A DNA stretch of 48,926 nucleotides from CAZEAN01 sp964510225 (GTDB taxonomy: Bacteria; Planctomycetota; Planctomycetia; Isosphaerales; Isosphaeraceae): NCBI GenBank assembly GCA_964510225.1, contig CAZEAN010000040.1, positions 1-48,926 on the forward strand, in the 5' to 3' direction. The translations under genes and the position numbers were made by a program. The notes under the pieces were generated by a model. That model was given only the letters and a program-made list of their open reading frames with translations. It made no database searches and had not been told where the DNA came from. Positions 9,368-17,406 of the stretch are shown piece after piece; position 1 is the stretch's first letter; each line of letters opens with the position of its first letter.

Positions 9368-10321
9368 TCAATCTTCCTCGGATGACGGTGTTGGAGGATC
9401 GTTTACTCGTGGTGCTGCAAAAAGACCGAGATGATTAGGGCAGGGGCGTTCACGTCCAGGAACGCCACTCTGGATCGGTTGATTCAGAATCAATGGTCTC
9501 CCGTCTGGTTCCGAGACCACTAAGCTCGACGATCCACCACCATCAAGATTGAGCGCAGAAGTACAACCAAGTTTTTGGAGCCACTCGGCGGTCTCTCCTA
9601 ATGTTGCACCCCCACTGTGGCCGGGTTGACGGCCATCGATCGCAAGGAGAATCAACGTTCGATTCGACTCAGTCAAGCCAACGGCAGACCGCGGATGAAT
9701 CGCACTTCCTTCACCGACATTCTCACCGTCGACGAGGAGGAGTCGGAATCCACCACAGGCGTTCACCACACCTTCAAGTGATTTCGGTGGTTGGACTACG
9801 AGCTTTGCTTGATTCTTGGGATAGACCAAGAGCGCTCCGTAACCGTCGTGTGAATCAGAAACGAGTTCGCCATCACTGATCGCGAGCCCCACTATATCCT
9901 GCGGTACGCCTTCTTCTCGGACCACAGGACTAAACGGCGCGGCATTGATCGCAATCTGAAGATCAAATTGATCAAGAAATTCTGAGGTCTGGATACTGTC
10001 TGCCTCGAGCGGTCTGTCACCATTCGATGGGCTGACAAAGAACCGAATCCCTGGTGCATCAAGGTCGATGCGGATGGCTTTCCCCTTCATCAACCTCGGT
10101 GTTTCCGATTCGATTGCGATCGCTTCAACACCTTGGTAGATCGATTTCCACGATTCTTCGATTGTGTCGGGAGATACACGATCGATCTGGATTGTGGGCA
10201 GCGAGCCTAAAGCGTTTTCTTCTGTCCGATCCGCCAGGGCAGCAGAAGTTGTGCAGAGTGTGACACAGACGATCTGCAGCGAGTACTGTATCCGTCTTGT
10301 TTCCCGTCCGTTTCGTGCCAT
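9368..10321 (-). CDS. Phosphodiester glycosidase (NAGPA-domain) family protein, exported
   Basis: The 317-residue product has an N-terminal signal peptide (about residues 1-31) followed by the phosphodiester glycosidase domain, named for the human uncovering enzyme that removes GlcNAc from a phosphodiester. Seen motifs are AINAAPFSP, ISDGELVSDS, HPRSAVGLT, LLAIDGRQPGHSGGATLGE and the hallmark NLDGGGSSSLV near residue 270. It should cleave a sugar-1-phosphodiester outside the cytoplasm; the substrate is unknown. AAGGG lies 5 bases before the ATG. It sits between a membrane sulfatase-fold enzyme (51 bp upstream) and a PSCyt1 gene (2 bp downstream), so all are probably co-transcribed. In bacteria this domain also occurs in cell-wall and phage-related proteins. 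Confidence 0.85.
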   Translation of the reverse strand: MARNGRETRRIQYSLQIVCVTLCTTSAALADRTEENALGSLPTIQIDRVSPDTIEESWKSIYQGVEAIAIESETPRLMKGKAIRIDLDAPGIRFFVSPSNGDRPLEADSIQTSEFLDQFDLQIAINAAPFSPVVREEGVPQDIVGLAISDGELVSDSHDGYGALLVYPKNQAKLVVQPPKSLEGVVNACGGFRLLLVDGENVGEGSAIHPRSAVGLTESNRTLILLAIDGRQPGHSGGATLGETAEWLQKLGCTSALNLDGGGSSSLVVSEPDGRPLILNQPIQSGVPGRERPCPNHLGLFAAPRVNDPPTPSSEED

Positions 10322-10372
10322 TGTTTCCCTTCTCCACGAAGTCTGTTCTGTACAGTATCAAGGTCGATTGGC

Positions 10373-12355
10373 TCAAGGAGCGCCGGAGTGGTGCTCAGGT
10401 GGCTCGCTTCGCTCCAGTGCCTCTGACATGATCCGATCAAGCCGTCGGAGATTTTCACCCATGGCGAACTCTGTGGCTCGGTCGGATTGTTCTCGGGGAT
10501 CGCGGTCGAGTGAGTAAAGCTGCTCAAGGTACTCACCCGTTTGTGATTTTTTTGTACGGATATACTTGTAAAGCCGGTCATCCACGAGCGAGTTCATCGG
10601 CCCGATCATGATCGGAGGTTGAACGGGAATATTCACAGGCATGAACATCGATCGTGACTTCAAGCTTGAGAGAGCTGGTGATCTTGAACTCTCTACTTGA
10701 TTGTCTCCGGAATCTCGACAGAGGGGAACAAGCGAGTGTCCAGGAATAGTGTTGTTCTCGATTTCGAGAAGATCGAGAATCGTCGCGGGCAAATCGCGCA
10801 AGGAGACTGGAACGTCAACCCGGAGACCCGGTGTTACTCTCTCCTCCGTCTCGGGTACAAGAAGGATTAGTGGTGTGTGGATCTCGGGCTCATAGAGACT
10901 GATACCGTGTCCAAACAAGCCCTGCTCGCCGAGAAGTTCACCGTGATCCGCAGTCACTATGATGATTGTGTTGTCGAGGAGACCACGCTGGTCAAGTTGA
11001 TCAAATAGATTTCTTAGTTGATTGTCAATGTATCTAATACAAGAATGATAGGCATCGATTCCTAATGTAAGAATTTCTGGTGGCATCCTGATCTTGAATG
11101 GTTCTCTCCACCAATTCCTGAGGACACTCCATTCGAGATCCGTCTTGGGCTGACCTCCCAGTTCATACGGTACACCCTCAGGAAGGATATACGGATCATG
11201 GGCATCGAAGTAATTTACAAAGGCAAAGAACGGACGATCGGGTTCACTCCGGTGGTCAATCCAGTCCAAGAGGTTGTCAGTAACCTCAGAAGCACTCGGC
11301 TTCAGCGCTTTGAAGGACTCTGGAATGGTTTGAGGTCGGAAGCGACGGTGGAGTACATCGGCGTTGTCGAGCAAGTGGTTCCCCATCTCGGTCGTGAGGA
11401 ACGCTCGGAGCGGCGTTAGTGGGATATCAACGTAGGTCCCAAAGCCTCGATCAAGGCCACTGAAGTAGGAGCAGTAGTTAGTGTTTCCAACGAAACCACC
11501 GGTATCAAAACCGTGTGTAGCGAGTTCTTCAGCGAGGGTAGGGATGTTGTCCTCAAGCGGTCGATACCACCCTGTGGAGAGTTCTGTGGGGCACCTACCC
11601 GTAAAGAGGCTTGCGTGGGAGGGGAGGGTCCAGGGTGCAGTCGAACGTGCTTGGTCGAAAACGATTCCTGAACGGGCTAGTTTCGTGAGGTTCGGCATTG
11701 TCTCGCGATTAGAGTCGTAGAGTTCGAGACTATCCGCACGAACCGTGTCCAACACCACTAGCAAGACATTAGGAGCTTCTGGTGCAACTCCTTTCGCTTC
11801 ACCATGGCCAGGCCAACGGCCACGCCCAGCACTCCACCAAATCGATCCTACTAAACCGATCAACACCAGGGGTGCTGTCAGTTTCACGATCCATCCAACG
11901 ACGATACTCCGGCGCCGGAGCAGAGGGACAAGTCGTGACGCTATTCCCATTGAGAGCAGAACAATCGCAACCGCATAGAAATTGGTAAAGCCAGCGAGGA
12001 GTGGTGGTATAAAGGCAAGTGTCCCGAGGAGGTAGCAGCCGACAGTAGCGCCCCATTTCCTCCGAAATAGCGTCAGCAAGAGGGCGGGCACTAGCGCGAT
12101 CAGGAACAAGGCGGTGTTGCTCACAGGGATCATCCAGGTGTAATGCCGACTCTTGCCGAACATGTCCCAGAGTGGCCCTGCTGAATTAGGTACTGCAACG
12201 AGCAACACAACTTCGATGAACCCGCCTAACAAACCACACCAGAATGTAAGGCCCAACAATCCGAGCGGACCGAGGACTCGTTCCTCTGGGTTCGGCTCCG
12301 GCGTCGGGTCTGCCGATGTTGTCGGATGATTGTGGTCTGCTGTCGTTGTGTTCAT
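10373..12355 (-). CDS. Membrane-anchored sulfatase-superfamily hydrolase/phosphotransferase with Thr nucleophile position
   Basis: The first 170 residues hold about five membrane helices; an extracytoplasmic alkaline-phosphatase/sulfatase domain starts at NVLLVVLDTVRADSL (residue 196). The sulfatase nucleophile region reads APWTLPSHASLFTG: Thr243 stands where formylglycine-type sulfatases have Cys. This suggests an enzyme that does not depend on Cys-to-formylglycine maturation. A metal-binding segment VTADHGELLGEQGLFGHG lies near residue 485. Five helices followed by a sulfatase fold with Thr resembles the layout of lipoteichoic-acid synthase-type phosphotransferases, although the active-site context is closer to arylsulfatase-like proteins. 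It is the first gene of the minus-strand run and is followed 51 bp on by a phosphodiester glycosidase. The substrate is unknown. Confidence 0.85.
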   Translation of the reverse strand: MNTTTADHNHPTTSADPTPEPNPEERVLGPLGLLGLTFWCGLLGGFIEVVLLVAVPNSAGPLWDMFGKSRHYTWMIPVSNTALFLIALVPALLLTLFRRKWGATVGCYLLGTLAFIPPLLAGFTNFYAVAIVLLSMGIASRLVPLLRRRSIVVGWIVKLTAPLVLIGLVGSIWWSAGRGRWPGHGEAKGVAPEAPNVLLVVLDTVRADSLELYDSNRETMPNLTKLARSGIVFDQARSTAPWTLPSHASLFTGRCPTELSTGWYRPLEDNIPTLAEELATHGFDTGGFVGNTNYCSYFSGLDRGFGTYVDIPLTPLRAFLTTEMGNHLLDNADVLHRRFRPQTIPESFKALKPSASEVTDNLLDWIDHRSEPDRPFFAFVNYFDAHDPYILPEGVPYELGGQPKTDLEWSVLRNWWREPFKIRMPPEILTLGIDAYHSCIRYIDNQLRNLFDQLDQRGLLDNTIIIVTADHGELLGEQGLFGHGISLYEPEIHTPLILLVPETEERVTPGLRVDVPVSLRDLPATILDLLEIENNTIPGHSLVPLCRDSGDNQVESSRSPALSSLKSRSMFMPVNIPVQPPIMIGPMNSLVDDRLYKYIRTKKSQTGEYLEQLYSLDRDPREQSDRATEFAMGENLRRLDRIMSEALERSEPPEHHSGAP

Positions 12356-12589
12356 AGGGTGTCGTACCGGATGCTAGGGCGACAGTCTGCTTCGAATAGT
12401 TAGAGGTACTACCTCTAAATTGTAGAGTATAGGATTCTCCATGGCGACATTGATCGTGGTGATGCGATCTGGCTTTTAACTGGAACAAGGAGATGTTCGT
12501 TCTTGCGTTTGGTTTCCTTGTGAGTCATCCTCGGATACCAAACCTGGACGATCCTCGTCTCTGCTATCGATCCAAACCGATCCGAACCG
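12356..12589. promoter_or_regulatory. Divergent intergenic region with a perfect 19-bp palindrome
   Basis: This 234-bp gap separates two divergently transcribed sulfatase-superfamily genes and must hold both promoters. Positions 12400-12418 read TTAGAGGTACTACCTCTAA, two perfect 9-bp arms around a single central C. It lies 45 bp upstream of the minus-strand ATG and about 170 bp upstream of the plus-strand ATG. Its size and symmetry fit a binding site for a dimeric repressor or activator. No regulator gene is visible next to it, and no consensus promoter pair could be assigned with confidence. Confidence 0.55.
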
Positions 12590-14104
12590 ATGGAGGTACC
12601 AGTGGTTCTCCCGATTCTCAAGCAGCGATTAAGTGTTATCGTGATCATTTTGGGCTTGGCCCCGATGGTTCTGGGTTCTCCGAGCGTCGACGATCGTCCC
12701 AACATTCTCTTCGCGATTGCAGACGATTGGTCACGTGAGCATGCGGGTGTTTACGGATCCGATTGGGTTGAGACCCCCGCATTTGACCGCGTCGCTCGGG
12801 AGGGGATCCGCTTTGAGAACTGCTTCACGTCGAATCCCAAGTGCTCCCCCTGTCGTGCCAGTATCCTGACGGGCCGGAATACCTGGCAACTTGAGGAAGC
12901 CTGCTGCCACTTCGGCCTCTTTCCCGCGAAGTGGCCGGTCTACACAGACCTTCTCGAAGAGTCAGGGTACCACGTCGGCTATACTGGTAAGGGTTGGGGA
13001 CCAGGGGATTATGAAGCCGGAGGATTCAAGCGGAATCCGGCTGGACCAGCGTACAGCAAGATCAAGTCAAAGCCACCACACCTCTTTATTTCGAGCACAG
13101 ATTATGCGGCAAACTTTAAGCAATTCTTAGAAGATCATCGTGTGCCAGGCCAGCCATTTTGCTTCTGGTACGGTGCGACGGAACCACATCGTGCTTATGA
13201 GCCGGGGATAGGGGAAGCCGCTGGAAAACAACTGAGTGAGGTTGATGTACCGTCCTACTATCCTGATCACGAGACGATCCGCCGTGACCTCGCCGACTAC
13301 GCAGTTGAGGTCGAGTGGTTCGACACTCATCTGGGACGGATGATCACTTATCTTGAAGAACTCGGCGAGCTTGATCGAACTTTGATTCTTGTGACCTCCG
13401 ACCACGGGATGCCTTTTCCGAGGGTGAAAGGTCAAATCTATGACGATGGATTTCACCTTCCGTTAGCGATCCGATGGGGTAATCAAGTGTCTTCGGGCCG
13501 TGTTGTGGAAGACTTCATCAATGTCCGAGACTTTGCCCCGACGTTTCTCGAATTGGCTGGGGTAAGCATACCGGAATCAGTAACGGGTCAAAGCTTCGTG
13601 GATATTCTCGAGAGCGAGCAATCTGGATGGATTAAGTCCGATCGAGATCGGATGTTGGTCGGTAAAGAGCGTCACGACATCGGTCGGCCATTTGATGGAG
13701 GCTATCCGGTCCGTGCTCTCCGGACTCCCGAATACCTGTACATCTTGAACTACGAGCCCAGCCGCTGGCCTGCCTGTAACCCAGAGACGTACTATCCGAA
13801 CTGCGACAATAGCCCCACAAAGACCTTCTTGACTTCACGCTTCGACGAGTTTTACCAGCTCAGTTTTGGACTCAGGCCGCGAGAAGAGCTGTATCGGATG
13901 GATCGTGATACCGACTGCGTCACGAATCTCGCGCGGTCGGCTGAATATCGTGCGGTCAAAGAGTCGTTACGTGACGAAATGGAAATGATGCTCCGCGAAG
14001 AAGGTGATCCACGCCAGTTTGGTGAAGGAGAGATCTTCGACTCCTACGAATATGTTGGGCAGCGGCGCCACTCTTATGAATCATGGCTCAAGAATCATCG
14101 GTAG
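12590..14104 (+). CDS. Formylglycine-type sulfatase, heparan N-sulfatase-like
   Basis: The 504-residue product starts with a signal peptide ending near LAPMVLGSPS and is expected outside the cytoplasm. The sulfatase domain opens with DRPNILFAIADDWSREHAG, which supplies metal-binding acidic residues. The maturation motif is KCSPCRASILTG, with Cys85 as the residue converted to formylglycine and Arg89 completing C-x-P-x-R. The following NTWQLEEACCHFG and YHVGYTGKGWGPG stretches resemble the N-sulfoglucosamine sulfohydrolase branch, and VTSDHGMPFPRVKGQIYD gives the second metal site. A sulfated-glycan substrate is likely but inferred. An activating enzyme (anaerobic SME or FGE) is not encoded in this window. 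No clear ribosome binding site precedes the ATG. Confidence 0.9.
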   Translation: MEVPVVLPILKQRLSVIVIILGLAPMVLGSPSVDDRPNILFAIADDWSREHAGVYGSDWVETPAFDRVAREGIRFENCFTSNPKCSPCRASILTGRNTWQLEEACCHFGLFPAKWPVYTDLLEESGYHVGYTGKGWGPGDYEAGGFKRNPAGPAYSKIKSKPPHLFISSTDYAANFKQFLEDHRVPGQPFCFWYGATEPHRAYEPGIGEAAGKQLSEVDVPSYYPDHETIRRDLADYAVEVEWFDTHLGRMITYLEELGELDRTLILVTSDHGMPFPRVKGQIYDDGFHLPLAIRWGNQVSSGRVVEDFINVRDFAPTFLELAGVSIPESVTGQSFVDILESEQSGWIKSDRDRMLVGKERHDIGRPFDGGYPVRALRTPEYLYILNYEPSRWPACNPETYYPNCDNSPTKTFLTSRFDEFYQLSFGLRPREELYRMDRDTDCVTNLARSAEYRAVKESLRDEMEMMLREEGDPRQFGEGEIFDSYEYVGQRRHSYESWLKNHR

Positions 14105-14121
14105 TCTGGTGGTGGCCGGCC

Positions 14122-15225
14122 CTACTGGATTGGAGAATCCTCAGGCAAGACTTCTTCGGTGGCGCGCCAGAGGGCAATCCGTCGGAGGGCAATCGAGGCA
14201 GCCTCAATCACGGTCGGGCCCTCTGCTTCAAAATGTTGGGAAACCACTTGGTCTCCGAGTACTGGAACGAGGCAGCGGAAGCGGACCTCACCAGTGAGAT
14301 TACCCTCGATCCAGAACCTTCGGACCCCGAAGGCGTCAAGTTCATTACGGATGGCTGCCCATCCGAGGTCCTGAACAGGTTGAGGGCGTGCAATCGAAGT
14401 CGATCGCATCTCCGTGCTCACTGGTTCTTCGTTACTTGCCAGTTGCACCTTGGTATCCCGGCGACCCGTCTCCGGCTGGTGTTGGGGTACAACTGCAGTC
14501 GGAGGTGCGAGGGTGTCGGGAGCATCGGGCCAATCACTCCGGGGCGACGACTCGACAGTCGACGTAGGTACGCGAGGTTCGTTTTCGGTTCCCTCACGAT
14601 CAGGGTGATTGGCATCAAGATTCTCTGATCGATCAGCCGATGCTCGGCTGTTCATCCGGGCACGAACCCGCTCAGCAAGCGAACTCCCGCTCGGATTCGT
14701 CGAGAGCTCACCGACGATCGATGGTCCCCTGGGAGCGGGTACGTCGGGGGGCTGCAATCGACTTGGATCCTCGGAGGCTTCCGAATCGACCGAACGATCA
14801 AGGTTTGCCGGAAGCTGTGCGATCCCTGAGACATCCAGGGATTCGACCATCGGCTGATCCGGTTTCGATTCATCTACCGTCGGCTCTGGCTCATCAACAA
14901 CGATCGCGACTTCACCAAGTTCATCATCAAGGACATCAAGTTCGCCCCGATCTTGTGCGACTTGGTCGCCCATCCAATCGAGCCCAGGTCCGTTCACGAA
15001 GGCGCCGCCTGCAAATGCTGCCAAGATTAGTCCGAGCGCGAGCAGTCCTTGCCGCACGACGATCTCCTTAAGTTCAGCGGATCGTCTCAGATCGAAAAAC
15101 GCCCCGAGATTAACAGAGGGCCGTTTCGAGCGAATAATACTAGAGAGGGCCGTTTGAGTAACAGAGCCTTGAAGTTCTGGCAAGCCTGGATTGGGGGCTG
15201 CTCTTGCGGGGGGTGAAGTTGCCAT
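14122..15225 (-). CDS. Unknown single-pass membrane protein with a low-complexity linker
   Basis: I do not recognise this 367-residue protein. From the chosen ATG (15223-15225) it has a short polar N-terminus, one strong membrane helix at about residues 57-78, then a long Pro/Ser/Asp/Glu-rich region that looks disordered (about residues 85-290). It ends in a compact folded-looking domain of about 70 residues containing WAAIRNELDAFGVRRFWIEG and IEAASIALRRIALWRA. The frame stays open much further upstream, but that extension overlaps the divergent small membrane-protein gene and is rejected. It may be a bitopic scaffold that presents a small domain beyond a flexible linker. It converges, 17 bp apart, with the heparan-sulfatase-like gene. 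The call as a real gene rests on composition and the clean helix. Confidence 0.6.
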   Translation of the reverse strand: MATSPPARAAPNPGLPELQGSVTQTALSSIIRSKRPSVNLGAFFDLRRSAELKEIVVRQGLLALGLILAAFAGGAFVNGPGLDWMGDQVAQDRGELDVLDDELGEVAIVVDEPEPTVDESKPDQPMVESLDVSGIAQLPANLDRSVDSEASEDPSRLQPPDVPAPRGPSIVGELSTNPSGSSLAERVRARMNSRASADRSENLDANHPDREGTENEPRVPTSTVESSPRSDWPDAPDTLAPPTAVVPQHQPETGRRDTKVQLASNEEPVSTEMRSTSIARPQPVQDLGWAAIRNELDAFGVRRFWIEGNLTGEVRFRCLVPVLGDQVVSQHFEAEGPTVIEAASIALRRIALWRATEEVLPEDSPIQ

Positions 15226-15313
15226 TGTCGTGATCGCGCCGATTTGTTCGAACTTGAGGCGACGATCAGTTCGATCGAACCATGATCGTTGGAATCCGTT
15301 GGAGGACTGGCCG

Positions 15314-15601
15314 ATGTTGCTTCTGATCCGTCGTAGGTTTAAGAAATCCGACTCGTTCGATTCTCCTGCTTTCCCAGATCCACAGCGTCGCTTCATGATG
15401 ACCAAAGAGCATACCCGCTTACTGCTGTTGCCGCTCTCGGGTTTGGTCCGGGGTTTGAACCAATTCGGTCGCTTTGCATCATTGATTGTCGGGTTTATGG
15501 TGATGGTCGCGGGTGGGGCGGTCTTGGCAAGTCCGATCATGGTTCTAGGCTTTCCCGTGTTCGGATTCGGGCTTTTCCTCACCCTAAGATCACTCCAATA
15601 A
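15314..15601 (+). CDS. Small membrane protein, function unknown
   Basis: The 95-residue product starts at ATG 15314 (MLLLIRRRFKKSD), or possibly at one of two Met codons around 15396-15401. The N-terminal part is basic. The C-terminal half is one long or two short membrane helices rich in Gly, Pro and Phe (GFMVMVAGGAVLASPIMVLG, then FPVFGFGLFLTL). The stop overlaps the next possible start (TAATGA). It reads towards the cysteine desulfurase gene 35 bp downstream and may be co-transcribed with it. A divergent promoter region of 88 bp separates it from the minus-strand unknown gene. No known family is recognised. Confidence 0.55.
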   Translation: MLLLIRRRFKKSDSFDSPAFPDPQRRFMMTKEHTRLLLLPLSGLVRGLNQFGRFASLIVGFMVMVAGGAVLASPIMVLGFPVFGFGLFLTLRSLQ

Positions 15602-15636
15602 TGAGTCTGGCTTGGTTGGAGAGTTGAAGTGAGGCA

Positions 15637-16851
15637 ATGTTCGATCCAGAACAAGGCCGAGGCAACGCGTTAGGATCCGTTGTGAAATCGCCGATCTATT
15701 TGGACCACAATGCATCTGCCCCGCTCGATCCCGAGGTCTTGGAGGCAATGCGACCGCACTGGCTGGCGTCCGGAAATCCTGAGAGCCGCCACCAATTTGG
15801 ACGGGGACCGCGTCGTGCCCTCGATCAAGCCCGAGAGACGGTCGCCCGGATTCTGAACGCTGATCCAGCGGAGGTACTGTTCACCTCCGGGGGCACTGAA
15901 TCGAATAACCTGGGTTTGTTGGGGCTCGCTGGCGACCAACCAGGGCCGTTGGTGACGACCCCGATCGAGCATCCAGCCGTAACAGAGCCGTTGAACGCGT
16001 TGGTCAAACGAGGCTGGTCTCTGAAACAACTTCCGGTCGGCGGGGACGGTCGGGTGATCCTGGAGGCGATTGAACCGTCGGTTGGTCCCGAGACCCGACT
16101 CGGATCGATGATCTTGGCACAGAACGAGACTGGGGTTCTGCAACCGGTCAACCGACTGGTCGAAGCTGGATCGCGATTCGGGATTCCGATCCATACCGAT
16201 GCGGTCCAGGCAGTTGGTCGGATCCCGGTCGACTTTCGGGCGCTCGGCGTCACCACCCTCGCCGCAAGTGCACACAAGTTTCACGGACCCGTTGGCGTTG
16301 GCCTCTTGCTGATCCGTTCCGAGGCTCGAGAACGGTTCCAGCCTCGACTCTTTGGCGGCGGTCAGCAACAGGGGCGACGACCGGGAACCCCAGCCGTTGC
16401 CTTGGCCGTTGGTCTCGGAGCGGCGTTGCATCGTTGGAACAGAGCGTACGAAGAACGACAGAAGCAATGGGTTCAACTTTGCGACCTTTTGGAATCAATG
16501 CTCCGAGAGGGACTTGGTCGTGATGGAGTCCGACGGACTGGCCCCGACGACCCTAATCTACGGCTCCCCCAGACGCTCCATCTGAGTTTCCCAGGGATCA
16601 ATGGTGATGCCCTCCTGATGCAGCTCGACCTGGCCGGTGTCGCGTGCTCGATCGGTTCTGCATGTGCCAGCGGTTCGACAACACCATCGCCGACACTCCT
16701 GGCGATGGGCTTCGATGATGACCTTGCCCGATCCTCAATCCGGTTTAGCTTCGGTGCGGAGTCGACCGTTGCTGAAGTCACCGAAGCCGGACTCCGAGTG
16801 ATTGAGGCAGTTCGGCAAGTCCGGAACTCAAACCTGACAGCGGTCGGATGA
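15637..16851 (+). CDS. Cysteine desulfurase, NifS/IscS-like aminotransferase class V
   Basis: This PLP enzyme takes sulfur from L-cysteine to form an enzyme persulfide for Fe-S cluster or thiolated tRNA synthesis. The core begins at IYLDHNASAPLDPEV. TSGGTESNN binds the cofactor phosphate, HTDAVQAVG carries the PLP-stacking region, and Lys214 in SAHKFHGP is the Schiff-base lysine. The persulfide cysteine is Cys343 in GSACASGSTTPS, the short loop typical of NifS/IscS. The 404-residue length is normal. GAGG lies just before the ATG. No iscU or tRNA-thiolation gene is adjacent, so IscS, NifS or another role cannot be separated from context and no symbol is assigned. Confidence 0.92.
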   Translation: MFDPEQGRGNALGSVVKSPIYLDHNASAPLDPEVLEAMRPHWLASGNPESRHQFGRGPRRALDQARETVARILNADPAEVLFTSGGTESNNLGLLGLAGDQPGPLVTTPIEHPAVTEPLNALVKRGWSLKQLPVGGDGRVILEAIEPSVGPETRLGSMILAQNETGVLQPVNRLVEAGSRFGIPIHTDAVQAVGRIPVDFRALGVTTLAASAHKFHGPVGVGLLLIRSEARERFQPRLFGGGQQQGRRPGTPAVALAVGLGAALHRWNRAYEERQKQWVQLCDLLESMLREGLGRDGVRRTGPDDPNLRLPQTLHLSFPGINGDALLMQLDLAGVACSIGSACASGSTTPSPTLLAMGFDDDLARSSIRFSFGAESTVAEVTEAGLRVIEAVRQVRNSNLTAVG

Positions 16852-16878
16852 CGCCGACCGCCCCTTGATGGCCTAAGT

Positions 16879-17226
16879 TCACGTCTTCGGATTCGGATTA
16901 GGTTGCTTTAACTGCAATTCCGAGACCGCAGCTTCCAGGCTCTTCAGTGCCAAGACGGTCTCACGGCTAACTTCGATATGAGCATCAATCAGGGACTGGA
17001 TCTGTTCCTGATAGCGCTTCTGATTTTCGTTAATCTGAACCATCTGTCGATTAATTTGGTCTTGAAACGAGACTTGTGTCTCCGTGACTCGGACGTTGAA
17101 CGTCTCTGTCACCTGATTGATGGTCGCTTGCGCTTTTTCCTGCTGCTTGAGGAACAGGATCACGGTCATGATCAGCGCCGCGACACTACCACCTCCCGGC
17201 AGCATCTGGAGCAATTCCGCTTCCAT
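16879..17226 (-). CDS. Small membrane-anchored coiled-coil protein, unknown
   Basis: The 115-residue product has one membrane helix (GGGSVAALIMTVILFLKQQEK, about residues 11-31) and then a long Gln/Glu/Val-rich heptad region to about residue 105 that should form a coiled coil. The size and layout recall small holin-like or membrane-tethered scaffold proteins, but no family is recognised. AAGGG lies 8 bases before the ATG. It is transcribed away from the ethylene-receptor-like gene 180 bp upstream on the same strand. That gene also ends in a coiled coil, so the two products might meet at the membrane; this is inference only. Confidence 0.6.
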   Translation of the reverse strand: MEAELLQMLPGGGSVAALIMTVILFLKQQEKAQATINQVTETFNVRVTETQVSFQDQINRQMVQINENQKRYQEQIQSLIDAHIEVSRETVLALKSLEAAVSELQLKQPNPNPKT

Positions 17227-17406
17227 CAGAGCGACCCTTGCACTTTCTCATTTGGAGGTCTGTTGAATATGCTAGCCAATTTTTGAATTGGACATGTACT
17301 TGACACGTGTGGTTTCCATGCTGAGCGCGTGAACTTCGGCTTCAAAGTTCAGACACTTCGTTCGACTCATTAAACTCTCTCTCGACTCATTTAGACTTTT
17401 ATAGAC
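17227..17406. repeat. Gap with 20-bp-phased GACTCAT repeats and two inverted repeats
   Basis: The heptamer GACTCAT occurs at 17364-17370, 17384-17390 and 17404-17410, exactly 20 bp apart, close to two helical turns. The last copy overlaps the stop codon of the ethylene-receptor-like gene. Other elements in the gap are a hairpin CCAATT/AATTGG (17276-17291), an inverted repeat TGAACTT/AAGTTCA (17330-17351) and the self-complementary ACACGTGT. On the minus strand these sites precede the small coiled-coil gene by about 140 bp, so they could be regulator sites for that gene. No consensus promoter was assigned. Confidence 0.5.

Noticed and set aside
14122..15654. Longer 510-codon form of the minus-strand unknown membrane protein
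   Set aside because: The extra 143 codons are antisense to the small membrane-protein gene and have no hydrophobic or domain features; the ATG at 15225 gives a sensible protein.
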